Shown here: positions 7,236 through 15,200 of the stretch, in pieces
Position numbering within the stretch: position 1 is the stretch's first letter
Layout of the letters: the number at the start of each line of letters is the position of its first letter
From: Acidobacteriota bacterium
GTDB taxonomy: Bacteria; Acidobacteriota; Terriglobia; Bryobacterales; UBA6623
Length of the DNA stretch: 64,000 nt
Assembly (NCBI GenBank): GCA_016125275.1
Contig: WGMB01000003.1
Coordinates: forward strand, 496,001-560,000
Reading direction: 5' to 3'
The notes under the pieces: generated by a model
What the model was told of the DNA's origin: nothing
What the model saw: the letters and a program-made list of their open reading frames with translations, nothing else
Database searches by the model: none
Made by a program: the position numbers and the translations under genes

Positions 7236-8582
7236 GTGAAATCAGCTATGTCTTCACCGCAACAGGCCCTCCGTAGCGCCGTCCCGACTGTGGCCGCACC
7301 CGCCTCCAGGCAACGCCATTGGGTCGTAGTCTTTGCCGTCTCGCTGGCTGTTCTGGCCTATATTGATCGCGTCTGCATTTCCTATGCGGCGCCGCTCATC
7401 TCCCGGGATCTTGGCTTTGACCGCGAACAGATGGGCGTCGTCTTTTCAGCCTTCGCCCTGGCCTATGCCCTGTTCGAGATCCCCGGCGGCTGGCTGGGAG
7501 ACCGCATGGGCCCCCGGCGCGTCCTGTTGCGCATCACCCTGTGGTGGTCCGCCTTCACCGCGCTCACCGGAGCCACCTGGAACTTCACGTCCATGCTCGC
7601 GGTGCGCTGGCTGTTCGGGGCGGGAGAAGCCGGCTGTTTCCCCAACCTCACCAAGGCCTTCACCACCTGGCTGCCGACCTCCGAGCGCGTACGGGCGCAA
7701 GGCGTAATGTGGATGTTCGCGCGCTGGGGCGGCGCATTCACGCCGCCCCTGGTGCTGCTGGTGCTGCAATTCACCACTTGGCGCTGGGCGTTCGTCCTGT
7801 TCGGCTCGCTGGGACTGGTGTGGGCCGCCGCCTTCGCGGCTTGGTTTCGTGACAATCCCCGCGACAATCCGCGCGTCAACGCCGCTGAGCTGCACCTCCT
7901 CAAAGGTTCCGAGCATCTCGCCGGAGGCCATGGGCAGGTGCCGTGGGCCAAGCTCATGCGTTCGCGCTCGGTCTGGCTGCTCTGGCTGCAGTACTTCCTG
8001 CTCTCCTACCCTTGGTACTTCTACATCACCTGGCTGCCGACCTATCTGCAAAGCCCCACGGGCCGGGGCCTCTCGCCCGAGGCCGCCGCCGGCTACGCCA
8101 TCTTTCCGTTGCTGTTCGGCGGTTTCGGCTCGCTGTTCTGCGGCCTCCTGTCCGCTCATGTGGAGCGCTGGACGGGCAGCGTCACCCTCAGCCGCCGGTT
8201 GCTGGCCTGCATCGGCTTTGCCGGAGCCTCGGCTTTCCTGCTGGCGTCGATCTACATTCGCGACCCCCTGTGGGCGATGCTGGCGATGGGCATGGCCAGC
8301 TTCTCCAACGACCTCGTCATGCCCGGCGCCTGGGGCGCCTGCATGGACGTAGGCGGCAAGTACGCCGGGACCTTGGCGGGCTCGATGAACATGATGGGAA
8401 ATCTGGCCGGCTTCGTGGCTCCTTGGGCTGGCGGCTACATCCTGCAGAACACCGGCGACAACTGGAACATCCTGCTGTACGTGATGGTCGGGGCCTATCT
8501 ACTGGGAGTCGCCTGCTGGCCGTTCATCGACCCCTCCAAGCCCCTGGAGGACGCCGAGCCGGCCCCGGCGCCGGCCGTCTGA
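7236..8582 (+). CDS. MFS transporter, anion:cation symporter (ACS)-like
   Basis: A 448-residue major facilitator with about 12 hydrophobic segments. The loop 2-3 signature GGWLGDRMGPRRVLL is intact, and the first helix reads VFAVSLAVLAYIDRVCISYAAP, which is typical of the ACS family (hexuronate, glucarate, galactonate and other organic acid porters: YxDRxxIsxA). Substrate is therefore probably a sugar acid or similar anion, by family. The GTG start at 7236 follows GAAGGG by about 11 nt; an ATG at 7248 following GGTGA is equally possible and would remove four residues. Monocistronic between divergent and co-directional neighbours. Confidence 0.9.
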   Translation: MKSAMSSPQQALRSAVPTVAAPASRQRHWVVVFAVSLAVLAYIDRVCISYAAPLISRDLGFDREQMGVVFSAFALAYALFEIPGGWLGDRMGPRRVLLRITLWWSAFTALTGATWNFTSMLAVRWLFGAGEAGCFPNLTKAFTTWLPTSERVRAQGVMWMFARWGGAFTPPLVLLVLQFTTWRWAFVLFGSLGLVWAAAFAAWFRDNPRDNPRVNAAELHLLKGSEHLAGGHGQVPWAKLMRSRSVWLLWLQYFLLSYPWYFYITWLPTYLQSPTGRGLSPEAAAGYAIFPLLFGGFGSLFCGLLSAHVERWTGSVTLSRRLLACIGFAGASAFLLASIYIRDPLWAMLAMGMASFSNDLVMPGAWGACMDVGGKYAGTLAGSMNMMGNLAGFVAPWAGGYILQNTGDNWNILLYVMVGAYLLGVACWPFIDPSKPLEDAEPAPAPAV

Positions 8583-8639
8583 GCCCGGCGCGGCCCGAAG
8601 GTACGATTTTTCACGTTCGGTTGGCGACAATGGGGGCCG

Positions 8640-9455
8640 ATGCCCGCGTTCTCTTCCCCTTACGAAGCCGAGCTCGATCCCTTCTTTCAGGCCGCCGGCT
8701 TGGCCTCACGGCCACTGGGCCTGAGAGGGCGGACCTACGAAGGGCGGCTCAACGGGCGGAACGTTCGTCTCGACGCCTCGACGCGCACCGTCAACCGCTA
8801 CGCCGGCGAGGTGCGCTACCGGGAGTACCGAGGCCATCGCTTCGACTTCACCGTCAGCATCGATCCGTCCACGCGCCTGGTCGCGGCTCCTTCCTTGGCG
8901 TCCAACTCCTTCGCGCGCCGCATCAACGCCTGGTACGGCCTGTCCCGGGTCGAAACGCGGGCGCCGGAGCTGGCTCACCTCGAGATCTGGGCGCTGGAGC
9001 CGGACTGGGCGCAACGCTGGTTGGCCGCGCCCGAAACCATCGAGAGCTTGGCGCGCCTGCTGCCGCCCGACCCCGGCGCGCGGCTCCGCGCCATTTCGAT
9101 GCGTCCCGGCGGCGGTCTGGGTTTTGGGTTCAAGTCGCCGATCCGGAGCGTCCAGCGCAACCACTTGGCGCAGTGGATGAACGACCTGTTCGCTCTGGCC
9201 CGGGCGGCGGACGCCGTCCCTCCGCCTCGGCAACGCGCCGAGCCCGGCCGGGCCGAGCAGTTCTTCCAGGAGAAGCCCATGCTTGGCGCTGTGGGCATTC
9301 TCCTCGGCTTGATGGCCGTCTTGGTGCTGCTTACCGGGGTGCTGCTGGTGGGCCTGTTTCTGCTGGTGACAATTTTCCGAACGACCAAAAAAGGAGCGCG
9401 CCAAAACCGCCGAACACCAGCCCCATCAGCAAGGGGACCCAAGAACCCATCGTGA
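8640..9455 (+). CDS. Unknown protein with one C-terminal transmembrane helix
   Basis: A 271-residue protein I do not recognise. Residues 1-200 are soluble and arginine-rich, with strand-like stretches (LTRPLGLRGR-type turns, RVETRAPELAHLEIWALEP). Residues about 215-245 form one strong membrane helix (LGAVGILLGLMAVLVLLTGV and on to LVTIF). A basic tail ends KGARQNRRTPAPSARGPKNPS. The topology suggests a tail-anchored membrane protein with its main domain in the cytoplasm. The last 125 bp overlap the convergent gene on the minus strand, so the basic tail is antisense to that gene's hydrophobic segment. Confidence 0.65.
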   Translation: MPAFSSPYEAELDPFFQAAGLASRPLGLRGRTYEGRLNGRNVRLDASTRTVNRYAGEVRYREYRGHRFDFTVSIDPSTRLVAAPSLASNSFARRINAWYGLSRVETRAPELAHLEIWALEPDWAQRWLAAPETIESLARLLPPDPGARLRAISMRPGGGLGFGFKSPIRSVQRNHLAQWMNDLFALARAADAVPPPRQRAEPGRAEQFFQEKPMLGAVGILLGLMAVLVLLTGVLLVGLFLLVTIFRTTKKGARQNRRTPAPSARGPKNPS

Positions 9456-9888
9456 AGCCCTTCTGGAGCACGGCCGAGCTGGGATCGCTCGGATCGTAGT
9501 AGACGTCGATCGCGTCGCCGGCGCGGTAGGCGGACGCAGCCTTCACCGCGTCGTCTCGCTCCTGATAGTCCTGCGCGTCCTCGCCAAGGGAAAACCGCTT
9601 CGAGGCGTACGGCCGGCCGTCCACCGAGTAGGAGTACTGAACCTCCGGAAAGTAAGTCCTGACGCCTCGGGCCGTGTGCTGGTGGTTGACCGAGACGTAG
9701 GTGCGGACTCCGACCCGCTCCACCTTGCCTTCGGTCTTGGGCCACGAAGAGCTGGCGCCGGCCAGCCGGGCAAAATAGATCCCGAACAAGACGAGCAGCA
9801 GCCCGAACGACGAGAACCCCCAGGCGCACCAGTACAGGACACGGGCGGAGCTCTGGGCGTCGGCGTCTTTCCGCGTGTTGGCGCTCAT
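9331..9888 (-). CDS. DUF3592-type membrane protein
   Basis: A 185-residue protein with an N-terminal transmembrane helix (WCAWGFSSFGLLLVLFGIYF), an extracytoplasmic beta-rich domain and a C-terminal helix (WVPLLMGLVFGGFGALLFW). The middle has the hallmarks of DUF3592: a W-P-x-TEGKV start (SSWPKTEGKVERVGV), then PEVQYSYSVDGRPYAS, and a conserved VYYDPSDPSSAVL near the end. Function of the family is unknown. The ATG at 9886-9888 was chosen because it sits just before a hydrophilic leader and the first helix; longer in-frame starts to 9999 encode an implausible arginine-rich stretch. Its 3' end overlaps the convergent gene by 125 bp. Confidence 0.75.
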   Translation of the reverse strand: MSANTRKDADAQSSARVLYWCAWGFSSFGLLLVLFGIYFARLAGASSSWPKTEGKVERVGVRTYVSVNHQHTARGVRTYFPEVQYSYSVDGRPYASKRFSLGEDAQDYQERDDAVKAASAYRAGDAIDVYYDPSDPSSAVLQKGFTMGSWVPLLMGLVFGGFGALLFWSFGKLSPAETGPPAAPR

Positions 9889-9989
9889 GTACGTTTCCGA
9901 ACCATCGAGGGTATCACGGCCCGCCACGGCGCAGGCCCCGCCTTCGTAAAGGGCTCCTCGCTCCCGGTCGATGAACCGTTTAGCAGGCG

Positions 9990-10214
9990 ATGGTTCCACC
10001 TTCCAGTCACCCGGTGTGGAGGGATCTCATCACCGGAAGAAAGACTCTGCGCTCCGACTCCGTGGCTCTGAACATGCTCTTGTACAACGCGAAGCTCAAG
10101 ATGAGCCGCGGCGCGGAGCCGGAGGAAGAGATCGAGCTGATCCATCGCGCCCACGCGCTGTTCGAGAAGCTCGAGTTCTGCCTGCAGGACGAGCTGGCTC
10201 AATTGCTCCGTTGA
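9990..10214 (+). CDS. Small unknown protein (74 aa), likely coupled to next gene
   Basis: A 74-residue acidic, helical protein (TLRSDSVALNMLLYNAKLKM, then EPEEEIELIHRAHALFEKLE) with no membrane segment or recognised family. Its length, helical character and the TGA at 10212-10214 overlapping or abutting the next reading frame suggest a two-gene unit. The start is uncertain. I cannot assign a function. Confidence 0.5.
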   Translation: MVPPSSHPVWRDLITGRKTLRSDSVALNMLLYNAKLKMSRGAEPEEEIELIHRAHALFEKLEFCLQDELAQLLR

Positions 10215-10219
10215 CTCTC

Positions 10220-11212
10220 ATGCTTTTGCCTATCTCAGAAGTGAACCGTCTGATCCGTCTGGGGCGCCCGTTGCTCTTAGCCGGCAGTGAAGAGGCTCTT
10301 TCTCAGCTCGACCGAGGCGACTGGATCGGGGGCACGATCTCCTACTTCATGACTCCGGACGGCGGCCGGCGATCCGACGCAGAGGTCTACGTCGCCGAAC
10401 TGCCCGCCGACGCCGTCACCTGCGAAGCCCGGCTCTACGAGTGCAGCGACCTGCCTTCGGTCTGCCAGAACACTCCCTACGACGGCTATACGCTGCTGAT
10501 CCTGCCGTTCGGCGGTGAAACCCATCAGCGCTTTGCGTTGGGAGCCCCGGCCTATAAAGACTGCTTCGTCAGCCCCGTCGTCGGCTGGGTGGCGGGCGTG
10601 CCGCTCGAGTCGATCGGGACCCGGCGCGCCAAGGTCTTCTTGGGCCGCGAAGGGCGCTCGTCCGAAGACGCGGCCGTCGCGATGCACGTCGTGCTTCCGC
10701 CGGAAAAGGCTGCGGAGATCGACATTTTCAACATCTTCCGCCCGGGAGACGGCCCGGCGATCCGCTTCCCGGAAACCGGATTCTCGGCGAAAACGGCCTT
10801 CGTGGACGAGGTCGAAACGAGCTTCGCGGAGTATTACAGAGCCCACGGCCGCAGCGGGGCCGCACCGCTGACGGCAGACTACTGCGGCACGATCGTGAAC
10901 GTCTCGATTCAGTGCGTGGACGAGGCTTCGGGCGAGGTCCAGTTCTACGCGCCGGTCTTCGAGAAAGCCGTCTACCGCTTCGCCAAGCCGGTCGCCGACT
11001 ATAGCTCAACCTTCGCCGACGCCCTGCGGGGGGAGCACGCCGATGCCGGCGCCTTCTGCTGCAACTGCATTCTCAACTACCTCTTCGGCAAGCTCGAAGC
11101 CAAGCACACCGGCCAATTGACCGGCCCGATGACCTTCGGCGAGATCGCCCACCAAGTGCTCAACCAGACGCTGGTGCGCCTGCGAATCGTCGACCGGCGG
11201 CAGCCCGGCTAG
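10220..11212 (+). CDS. Conserved-looking unknown protein with FCCNCILNY motif
   Basis: A 330-residue soluble protein beginning MLLPISEVNRLIRLGRPLLLAG. A mixed alpha/beta N-terminal region is followed by a central domain (IDIFNIFRPGDGPAIRFPE, FVDEVETSFAEYY) and a C-terminal FCCNCILNYLFGKLEAKHTG segment leading to GPMTFGEIAHQVLNQTLVRL. The C-C-x-C cluster next to a GEIA motif resembles the end of FIST-type sensory or ligand-binding proteins, but I cannot establish homology by eye. A TTG at 10211 overlapping the previous stop is an alternative start. It forms a pair with the 74-residue gene just upstream. Confidence 0.65.
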   Translation: MLLPISEVNRLIRLGRPLLLAGSEEALSQLDRGDWIGGTISYFMTPDGGRRSDAEVYVAELPADAVTCEARLYECSDLPSVCQNTPYDGYTLLILPFGGETHQRFALGAPAYKDCFVSPVVGWVAGVPLESIGTRRAKVFLGREGRSSEDAAVAMHVVLPPEKAAEIDIFNIFRPGDGPAIRFPETGFSAKTAFVDEVETSFAEYYRAHGRSGAAPLTADYCGTIVNVSIQCVDEASGEVQFYAPVFEKAVYRFAKPVADYSSTFADALRGEHADAGAFCCNCILNYLFGKLEAKHTGQLTGPMTFGEIAHQVLNQTLVRLRIVDRRQPG

Positions 11213-11269
11213 GCCGACAGAGCGACTCCGCACCCATCCGTCCCCTGGGAGCGGCGTGTTCGTGCGCGT

Positions 11270-12514
11270 ATGATGGGAGGCGTGCGGCGCCCGGCGCGGC
11301 GTCCTCCCAACGACGTGAGCCCTTCCTCGACGGCGGAAACGACTCCGGAACACAGCCCTCGCGTGGCGGTCATCGGCGCCGGCGCCTTCGGCGGCTGGAC
11401 GGCCCTGCAACTGCAGCGCATGGGCGCCCACGTCACACTGTTCGACATCTGGGGACCCGGCAATTCCCGATCGAGCTCCGGCGGCGAAACCCGTCTGCTG
11501 CGCGGGCTCTACGGTCCGGACCGGCTCTACGTACAGTGGGTGGCTCGCTCGCTGGACCTTTGGCGCGAGTGCGAGCACTTTTGCGGCTTCCCGCTCTACC
11601 AGCGAACCGGCGTGCTGTGGATGTTCGGCGGCAGCGATGAGTATTGTCGGGAATCGCTGTCGCCGGCCCGGGAGTTGGGCTTTCGGGTGGACGCGCTGGA
11701 GTTCTCGGAAGCCGAACGACAGTTCCCGCAAGTCCGTTTCGAAGGCGTCCGAACCGCCTACTTCGAGCACGAGGCGGGATTCCTGCGGGCGCGGCAGGCC
11801 TGTTACGCGATCTGCGAGGAGTTCCAGCGGGAGGGCGGAACCTACGCGCAAATCAGCGCCTCCCCGGGACCGATCGAATCGCAAGCCATGCGGTGCATCG
11901 AGCTCGCCGACGCCTATCAGCTCGCCGCCGACCAGTACGTCTTCGCCTGCGGCCCCTGGCTGGGACGGCTGTTCCCGGAAGTCCTCGGCGCCGCCATCCG
12001 CCCGACGCGGCAGGAGGTCTACTACTTCGGGGCGCCGTCGGGCGAAGGAGGCTTCGACGCCGATCAGTTTCCGTCGTGGATGGATCTGGGGGATCGCATC
12101 TACTACGGATTCCCCAACGTCGACCGGCGCGGGCTGAAGGTCGCCGACGACACCCGCGGCCCCGAGTTCGACCCCACCGACGGCGATCGCTCACCCTCGC
12201 CGGACGGCGTGGCCCGCGCTCGCGACTACCTGGCCTCGCGCTTCCCGCGCCTGGCCGGCGCGCCCCTGCTGGAGGCGCGGGTCTGCCAGTACGAGAACAG
12301 CCCCGACGGCCACCTGATCGTGGACCGTCACCCCGAGGCCGCGAACGTTTGGCTCGTCGGCGGCGGCTCCGGCCACGGCTTCAAGCTGGGTCCCGCCCTC
12401 GGCGAGCACGTGGCGCGCTGCGTGCTGGGCCGGGCGGAGCCCGAGCCGCTGTTCTCGATCAGCAGGGTCGCGGGCCTCGCTTCGCCTCACACCCAGTTCG
12501 GCCGCCCGGCCTAG
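11270..12514 (+). CDS. FAD-dependent oxidoreductase, sarcosine-oxidase/DAO family
   Basis: A 414-residue D-amino-acid-oxidase superfamily enzyme. The Rossmann FAD motif VAVIGAGAFGGWTALQLQRMG is followed by an acidic residue at the end of strand 2 (LFD), then SSGGETRLLRGLYG, which matches the S-R region of monomeric sarcosine oxidases and N-methyltryptophan oxidases. A conserved C-terminal GGGSGHGFKLGPALGEHVA motif completes the FAD site. Expected reaction: oxidation of a secondary or primary amino acid with release of H2O2. The first 30 residues are arginine- and proline-rich and unlike the family, so the true start may be a GTG near 11315. No obvious operon partner. Confidence 0.85.
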   Translation: MMGGVRRPARRPPNDVSPSSTAETTPEHSPRVAVIGAGAFGGWTALQLQRMGAHVTLFDIWGPGNSRSSSGGETRLLRGLYGPDRLYVQWVARSLDLWRECEHFCGFPLYQRTGVLWMFGGSDEYCRESLSPARELGFRVDALEFSEAERQFPQVRFEGVRTAYFEHEAGFLRARQACYAICEEFQREGGTYAQISASPGPIESQAMRCIELADAYQLAADQYVFACGPWLGRLFPEVLGAAIRPTRQEVYYFGAPSGEGGFDADQFPSWMDLGDRIYYGFPNVDRRGLKVADDTRGPEFDPTDGDRSPSPDGVARARDYLASRFPRLAGAPLLEARVCQYENSPDGHLIVDRHPEAANVWLVGGGSGHGFKLGPALGEHVARCVLGRAEPEPLFSISRVAGLASPHTQFGRPA

Positions 12515-12526
12515 CCGCCGCCGGGC

Positions 12527-13651
12527 TCAGGGCTTGGCCGAAGGCGGATTCTCCGGCCCGGCCACGGGATTCCAACGGCCTTCGCCGCCGCCGGGCAGCT
12601 CCGCCTTGTAGCCGGTCCCAAAAGCCGGGTTCGGCTCCCAGTAGTCGGTGCTCACGTATTGCGCTCCGCTGGCGAAGGCCTTCTCCTGCCGCGCCGTCTC
12701 GCCGCTGCGCGCTTCCCGCGTGTCGGCGTCAGCCCGCGTGCGCACCATATAGCCGGCGCGCACCAGGCTCTGGATCTTGTCGAAATCGTTGACGGGGTTG
12801 TTCACCACCCGGAAGGCTGCCTCCGGGCGGCCCTCCTCGGCGTTGGCGAACATCACCCGTCCGCGCAACGACGGATGGCCCTCGATGTAGGTCTCCATCT
12901 TGTCGCCGTGTTCGTCGAGCACGAACAGAAACCGCCCACGGGCCCAGCCCAACTTCGGCCAATCGTGCGCCAGGACGGCCTCTTCGAGCGTCGCGTGGGA
13001 ACCCCGCACATCGTCCGGCGTGATCAGCTTGTCCGCACCCAGCCCCTTGCGGATCTCGGCGTCCCAGGCGTCGTAGGCCTCCTTGTCGAAAGGCAGCAGC
13101 GGCACGAAGCCCGGCCGCTCGATCGACCGGTCCTTGGCGTTCATCAGGATCGCGATCGGCAGGTGCCGCGGATGGGCGTCCGACCACCGCTTCAGCTCCG
13201 CCAGAGCGGCCTGAAAGGTGTAGACATTGGTGCGGAAGTCGATGTCCGGCACATGGATCACCTTCAGACCGGGCCCGAGCATCAATCCCTCCGGATCGTA
13301 GGCGGGTCCGGCCGGCAGACCCGCGTCAGCCACCATCTTCAGCCCCAAGGGCTTGGCGTACCGGCCGCCTTCCGGGTCGTACACCACGTCGATCTCCAGC
13401 TTGCGCAAGCCGTGGTCGAGCTGTTCGGTCAGCGAGCGGTGGGAATATTCGAGCCCCTTGAAGCGGCCGGGGTTGGCTTGGTCCAGCAACTGCCACAGCG
13501 AGGGATCGATGGCTTGCTTGTAGCTGTTGTGCGTCCCCAGGCACTGGATCTGGTTCATGCGCAGCTCGTCAGCGGGGTCCGCGGCCGGCAGCGCCGCAGC
13601 CAGCACGGCGGCCAGGGCTGTCAGGGAAAGAGGGCGAAGGATGGTTCTCAC
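12527..13651 (-). CDS. Secreted Ca2+-dependent PI-PLC-like phosphodiesterase
   Basis: A 374-residue exported protein (signal MRTILRPLSLTALAAVLAAA, cleavage near LPAA). The mature N-terminus carries the catalytic histidine motif QCLGTHNSYK, then the EYSHRSLTEQLDHGLRKLEIDVVYD strand that supplies calcium and substrate ligands, and further VIHVPDIDF and AILMNAKD segments. This is the bacterial Ca2+-dependent phosphoinositide-specific phospholipase C (PI-PLC-C1-like) fold, a TIM barrel. By analogy it would cleave phospho-diester head groups outside the cytoplasm; the physiological substrate is unknown. A divergent-looking gap of about 30 bp separates it from the cyclase gene upstream, on the same strand. 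Confidence 0.85.
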   Translation of the reverse strand: MRTILRPLSLTALAAVLAAALPAADPADELRMNQIQCLGTHNSYKQAIDPSLWQLLDQANPGRFKGLEYSHRSLTEQLDHGLRKLEIDVVYDPEGGRYAKPLGLKMVADAGLPAGPAYDPEGLMLGPGLKVIHVPDIDFRTNVYTFQAALAELKRWSDAHPRHLPIAILMNAKDRSIERPGFVPLLPFDKEAYDAWDAEIRKGLGADKLITPDDVRGSHATLEEAVLAHDWPKLGWARGRFLFVLDEHGDKMETYIEGHPSLRGRVMFANAEEGRPEAAFRVVNNPVNDFDKIQSLVRAGYMVRTRADADTREARSGETARQEKAFASGAQYVSTDYWEPNPAFGTGYKAELPGGGEGRWNPVAGPENPPSAKP

Positions 13652-13685
13652 AACTCCATCCTGCCTGAGCGCTGCTGCGGTTCTG

Positions 13686-14393
13686 TTACAGGTCTCGCTC
13701 CAGGGCGATCACCCGCGCCGGAGCCCCGTCGGCGTCGGGCAGCCGCAGCGGCAACGCACAGACCTCAGTGCGCTCGGAGCCGATCGAACCCAGATTGCAG
13801 ACATACTCGATCAGCGGGACGCCGCGGCGCAGCAGCACGTCGTGGCTGACGAACTCCTCCATGGGCGCGCGATCCGACCGCAGTAGTCCCCGAATCGGAA
13901 AATCCTGCGGAAAGTCGAAGCCCACCGCCGCCGGCTCCCGTTCGCTGAGCCATTCGCAGGCTCGTCGCGTCAGGAACGGCGCCTCGCTCCAAAACCTCGG
14001 GTCGTGGAGCCGAAAGCGCTCGTCCCAGCCCGTCATCAGCAGGACGATGTCTCCCGGCCGGCAGTGCGCGCAACACGCCGCCAACTCCGGCGCATCGATG
14101 GGACGGCCAGCCTCGACGCCGCGCAGGTCCGCCACCGAGGCCTCCCCCACCAGCGACTCGAGCCGCCACTCCGAGGTCGTCGCACCGCCCGGAACCATGT
14201 GGCGCGGAGCGTCGATATGCGTGAAGCCGTGAACCGTCAGGCCGATGCGGGTGATCTGGAAGTCGTCGCCTCGGTCGAACGCCGCCGCCAAGCTCCGCTC
14301 CACCTTCCACCGGAAATGGTCCTCGATGGGATAACTCAGGTCGATGATCCGGCGCACCGGACCCAGCTTAGGGGCGACCCTGCCTTGACGCAA
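13686..14393 (-). CDS. Cyclase / kynurenine formamidase-like metal hydrolase
   Basis: A protein of up to 235 residues from the cyclase (KynB-like) family. The metal motif HGFTHIDAPRHM corresponds to the HxxTHxDxPxH zinc site, with IDLSYPIEDHF as the N-terminal beta strand and VGFDFPQD and EEFVSHDVLLRRGVPLIEYVCNL near the C-terminus, all typical. Members open amide or lactam bonds such as N-formylkynurenine or take part in polyketide-type ring closure. No tryptophan catabolism genes are adjacent, so the substrate is open. The start could be the GTG at 14357, which would begin two residues before the IDLSYPI strand. Confidence 0.85.
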   Translation of the reverse strand: MRQGRVAPKLGPVRRIIDLSYPIEDHFRWKVERSLAAAFDRGDDFQITRIGLTVHGFTHIDAPRHMVPGGATTSEWRLESLVGEASVADLRGVEAGRPIDAPELAACCAHCRPGDIVLLMTGWDERFRLHDPRFWSEAPFLTRRACEWLSEREPAAVGFDFPQDFPIRGLLRSDRAPMEEFVSHDVLLRRGVPLIEYVCNLGSIGSERTEVCALPLRLPDADGAPARVIALERDL

Positions 14394-14428
14394 CCGCGCC
14401 GAACGTCCGATAACAGGGGACCGCGCCC

Positions 14429-15190
14429 ATGCATCCCAAAGAACGCGTCGCCATCCTCACCGGGGGAGCCGCAGGCATCGGCAAAGCCTGCGCCGTCCGT
14501 TTCGCCCAGGAGGGCTTCCGGCTCGTATTGGGCGACGTCTCCGGACAGGACGGCGAGCAGACCCTCGCGACCCTGCACGAGATCGGCGCAGACGCCGTCT
14601 TCGAGCAAGGGTCGATCGCGGACGAGGCCTTCTGCTCACGGCTCGCCGAGCTGGCCCTGGAGCGCTGGGGACGCATCGATGCGCTGGTTGCCAACGCCGC
14701 CCACCGCGACTTCACGCGGCTGGTCGACGCCGGCTCCGCCGAATGGGACCCCATGCTGGCCGTCAACCTCAAAGGCACGGCCTTCTCCTGCAAAGCCGTC
14801 GTGCCGACCATGGCGCGGCAGGGCTCGGGTTCGATCGTGCTGCTTTCCTCGGTCCACTGGCAGGTGGGCCGCAAGGAGATGCCGATTTACGACGTCACCA
14901 AGGCCGGCATCGTCTCGATGGCGAAGAGCCTGGCCGTGGACCATGCGCCTGACGGCATCCGCGTGAACGCGGTGTGCCCGGGCCTCACCATCACCGACTA
15001 CCACGTACGTAAGGCCATTCGGGAGGGGCGCTCGGTGGAGGAGCTCAAGCGCACCCAGATCGGTCTGCTCGGCCGGCCGGCGGCGCCGGCGGAGATCGCC
15101 GCGGCTGTGTGGTTCCTGGCGAGCGACGAGGCGTCGTTCATCACCGGGCAAGCCTTGATGGTCGATGGCGGCCTCTCCGTCGGCCACTAG
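14429..15190 (+). CDS. Short-chain dehydrogenase/reductase (SDR)
   Basis: A classical SDR of 253 residues. The cofactor motif TGGAAGIGKA at residues 11-20, acidic D at the end of strand 2 (LGDVSG, suggesting NAD(H) preference), NAAH in place of NNAG, catalytic serine in LLSSVHW, and the YDVTKAG (Y-x-x-x-K) motif are all present. The end SFITGQALMVDGGLSVGH is the usual C-terminus. Expected to oxidise or reduce a hydroxyl/carbonyl group in the cytoplasm; substrate unknown. Divergent from the cyclase gene (36 bp gap), so they may share a promoter region. Its stop lies 10 bp from the convergent receptor gene. Confidence 0.93.
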   Translation: MHPKERVAILTGGAAGIGKACAVRFAQEGFRLVLGDVSGQDGEQTLATLHEIGADAVFEQGSIADEAFCSRLAELALERWGRIDALVANAAHRDFTRLVDAGSAEWDPMLAVNLKGTAFSCKAVVPTMARQGSGSIVLLSSVHWQVGRKEMPIYDVTKAGIVSMAKSLAVDHAPDGIRVNAVCPGLTITDYHVRKAIREGRSVEELKRTQIGLLGRPAAPAEIAAAVWFLASDEASFITGQALMVDGGLSVGH

Positions 15191-15200
15191 CCAGGCCGGC

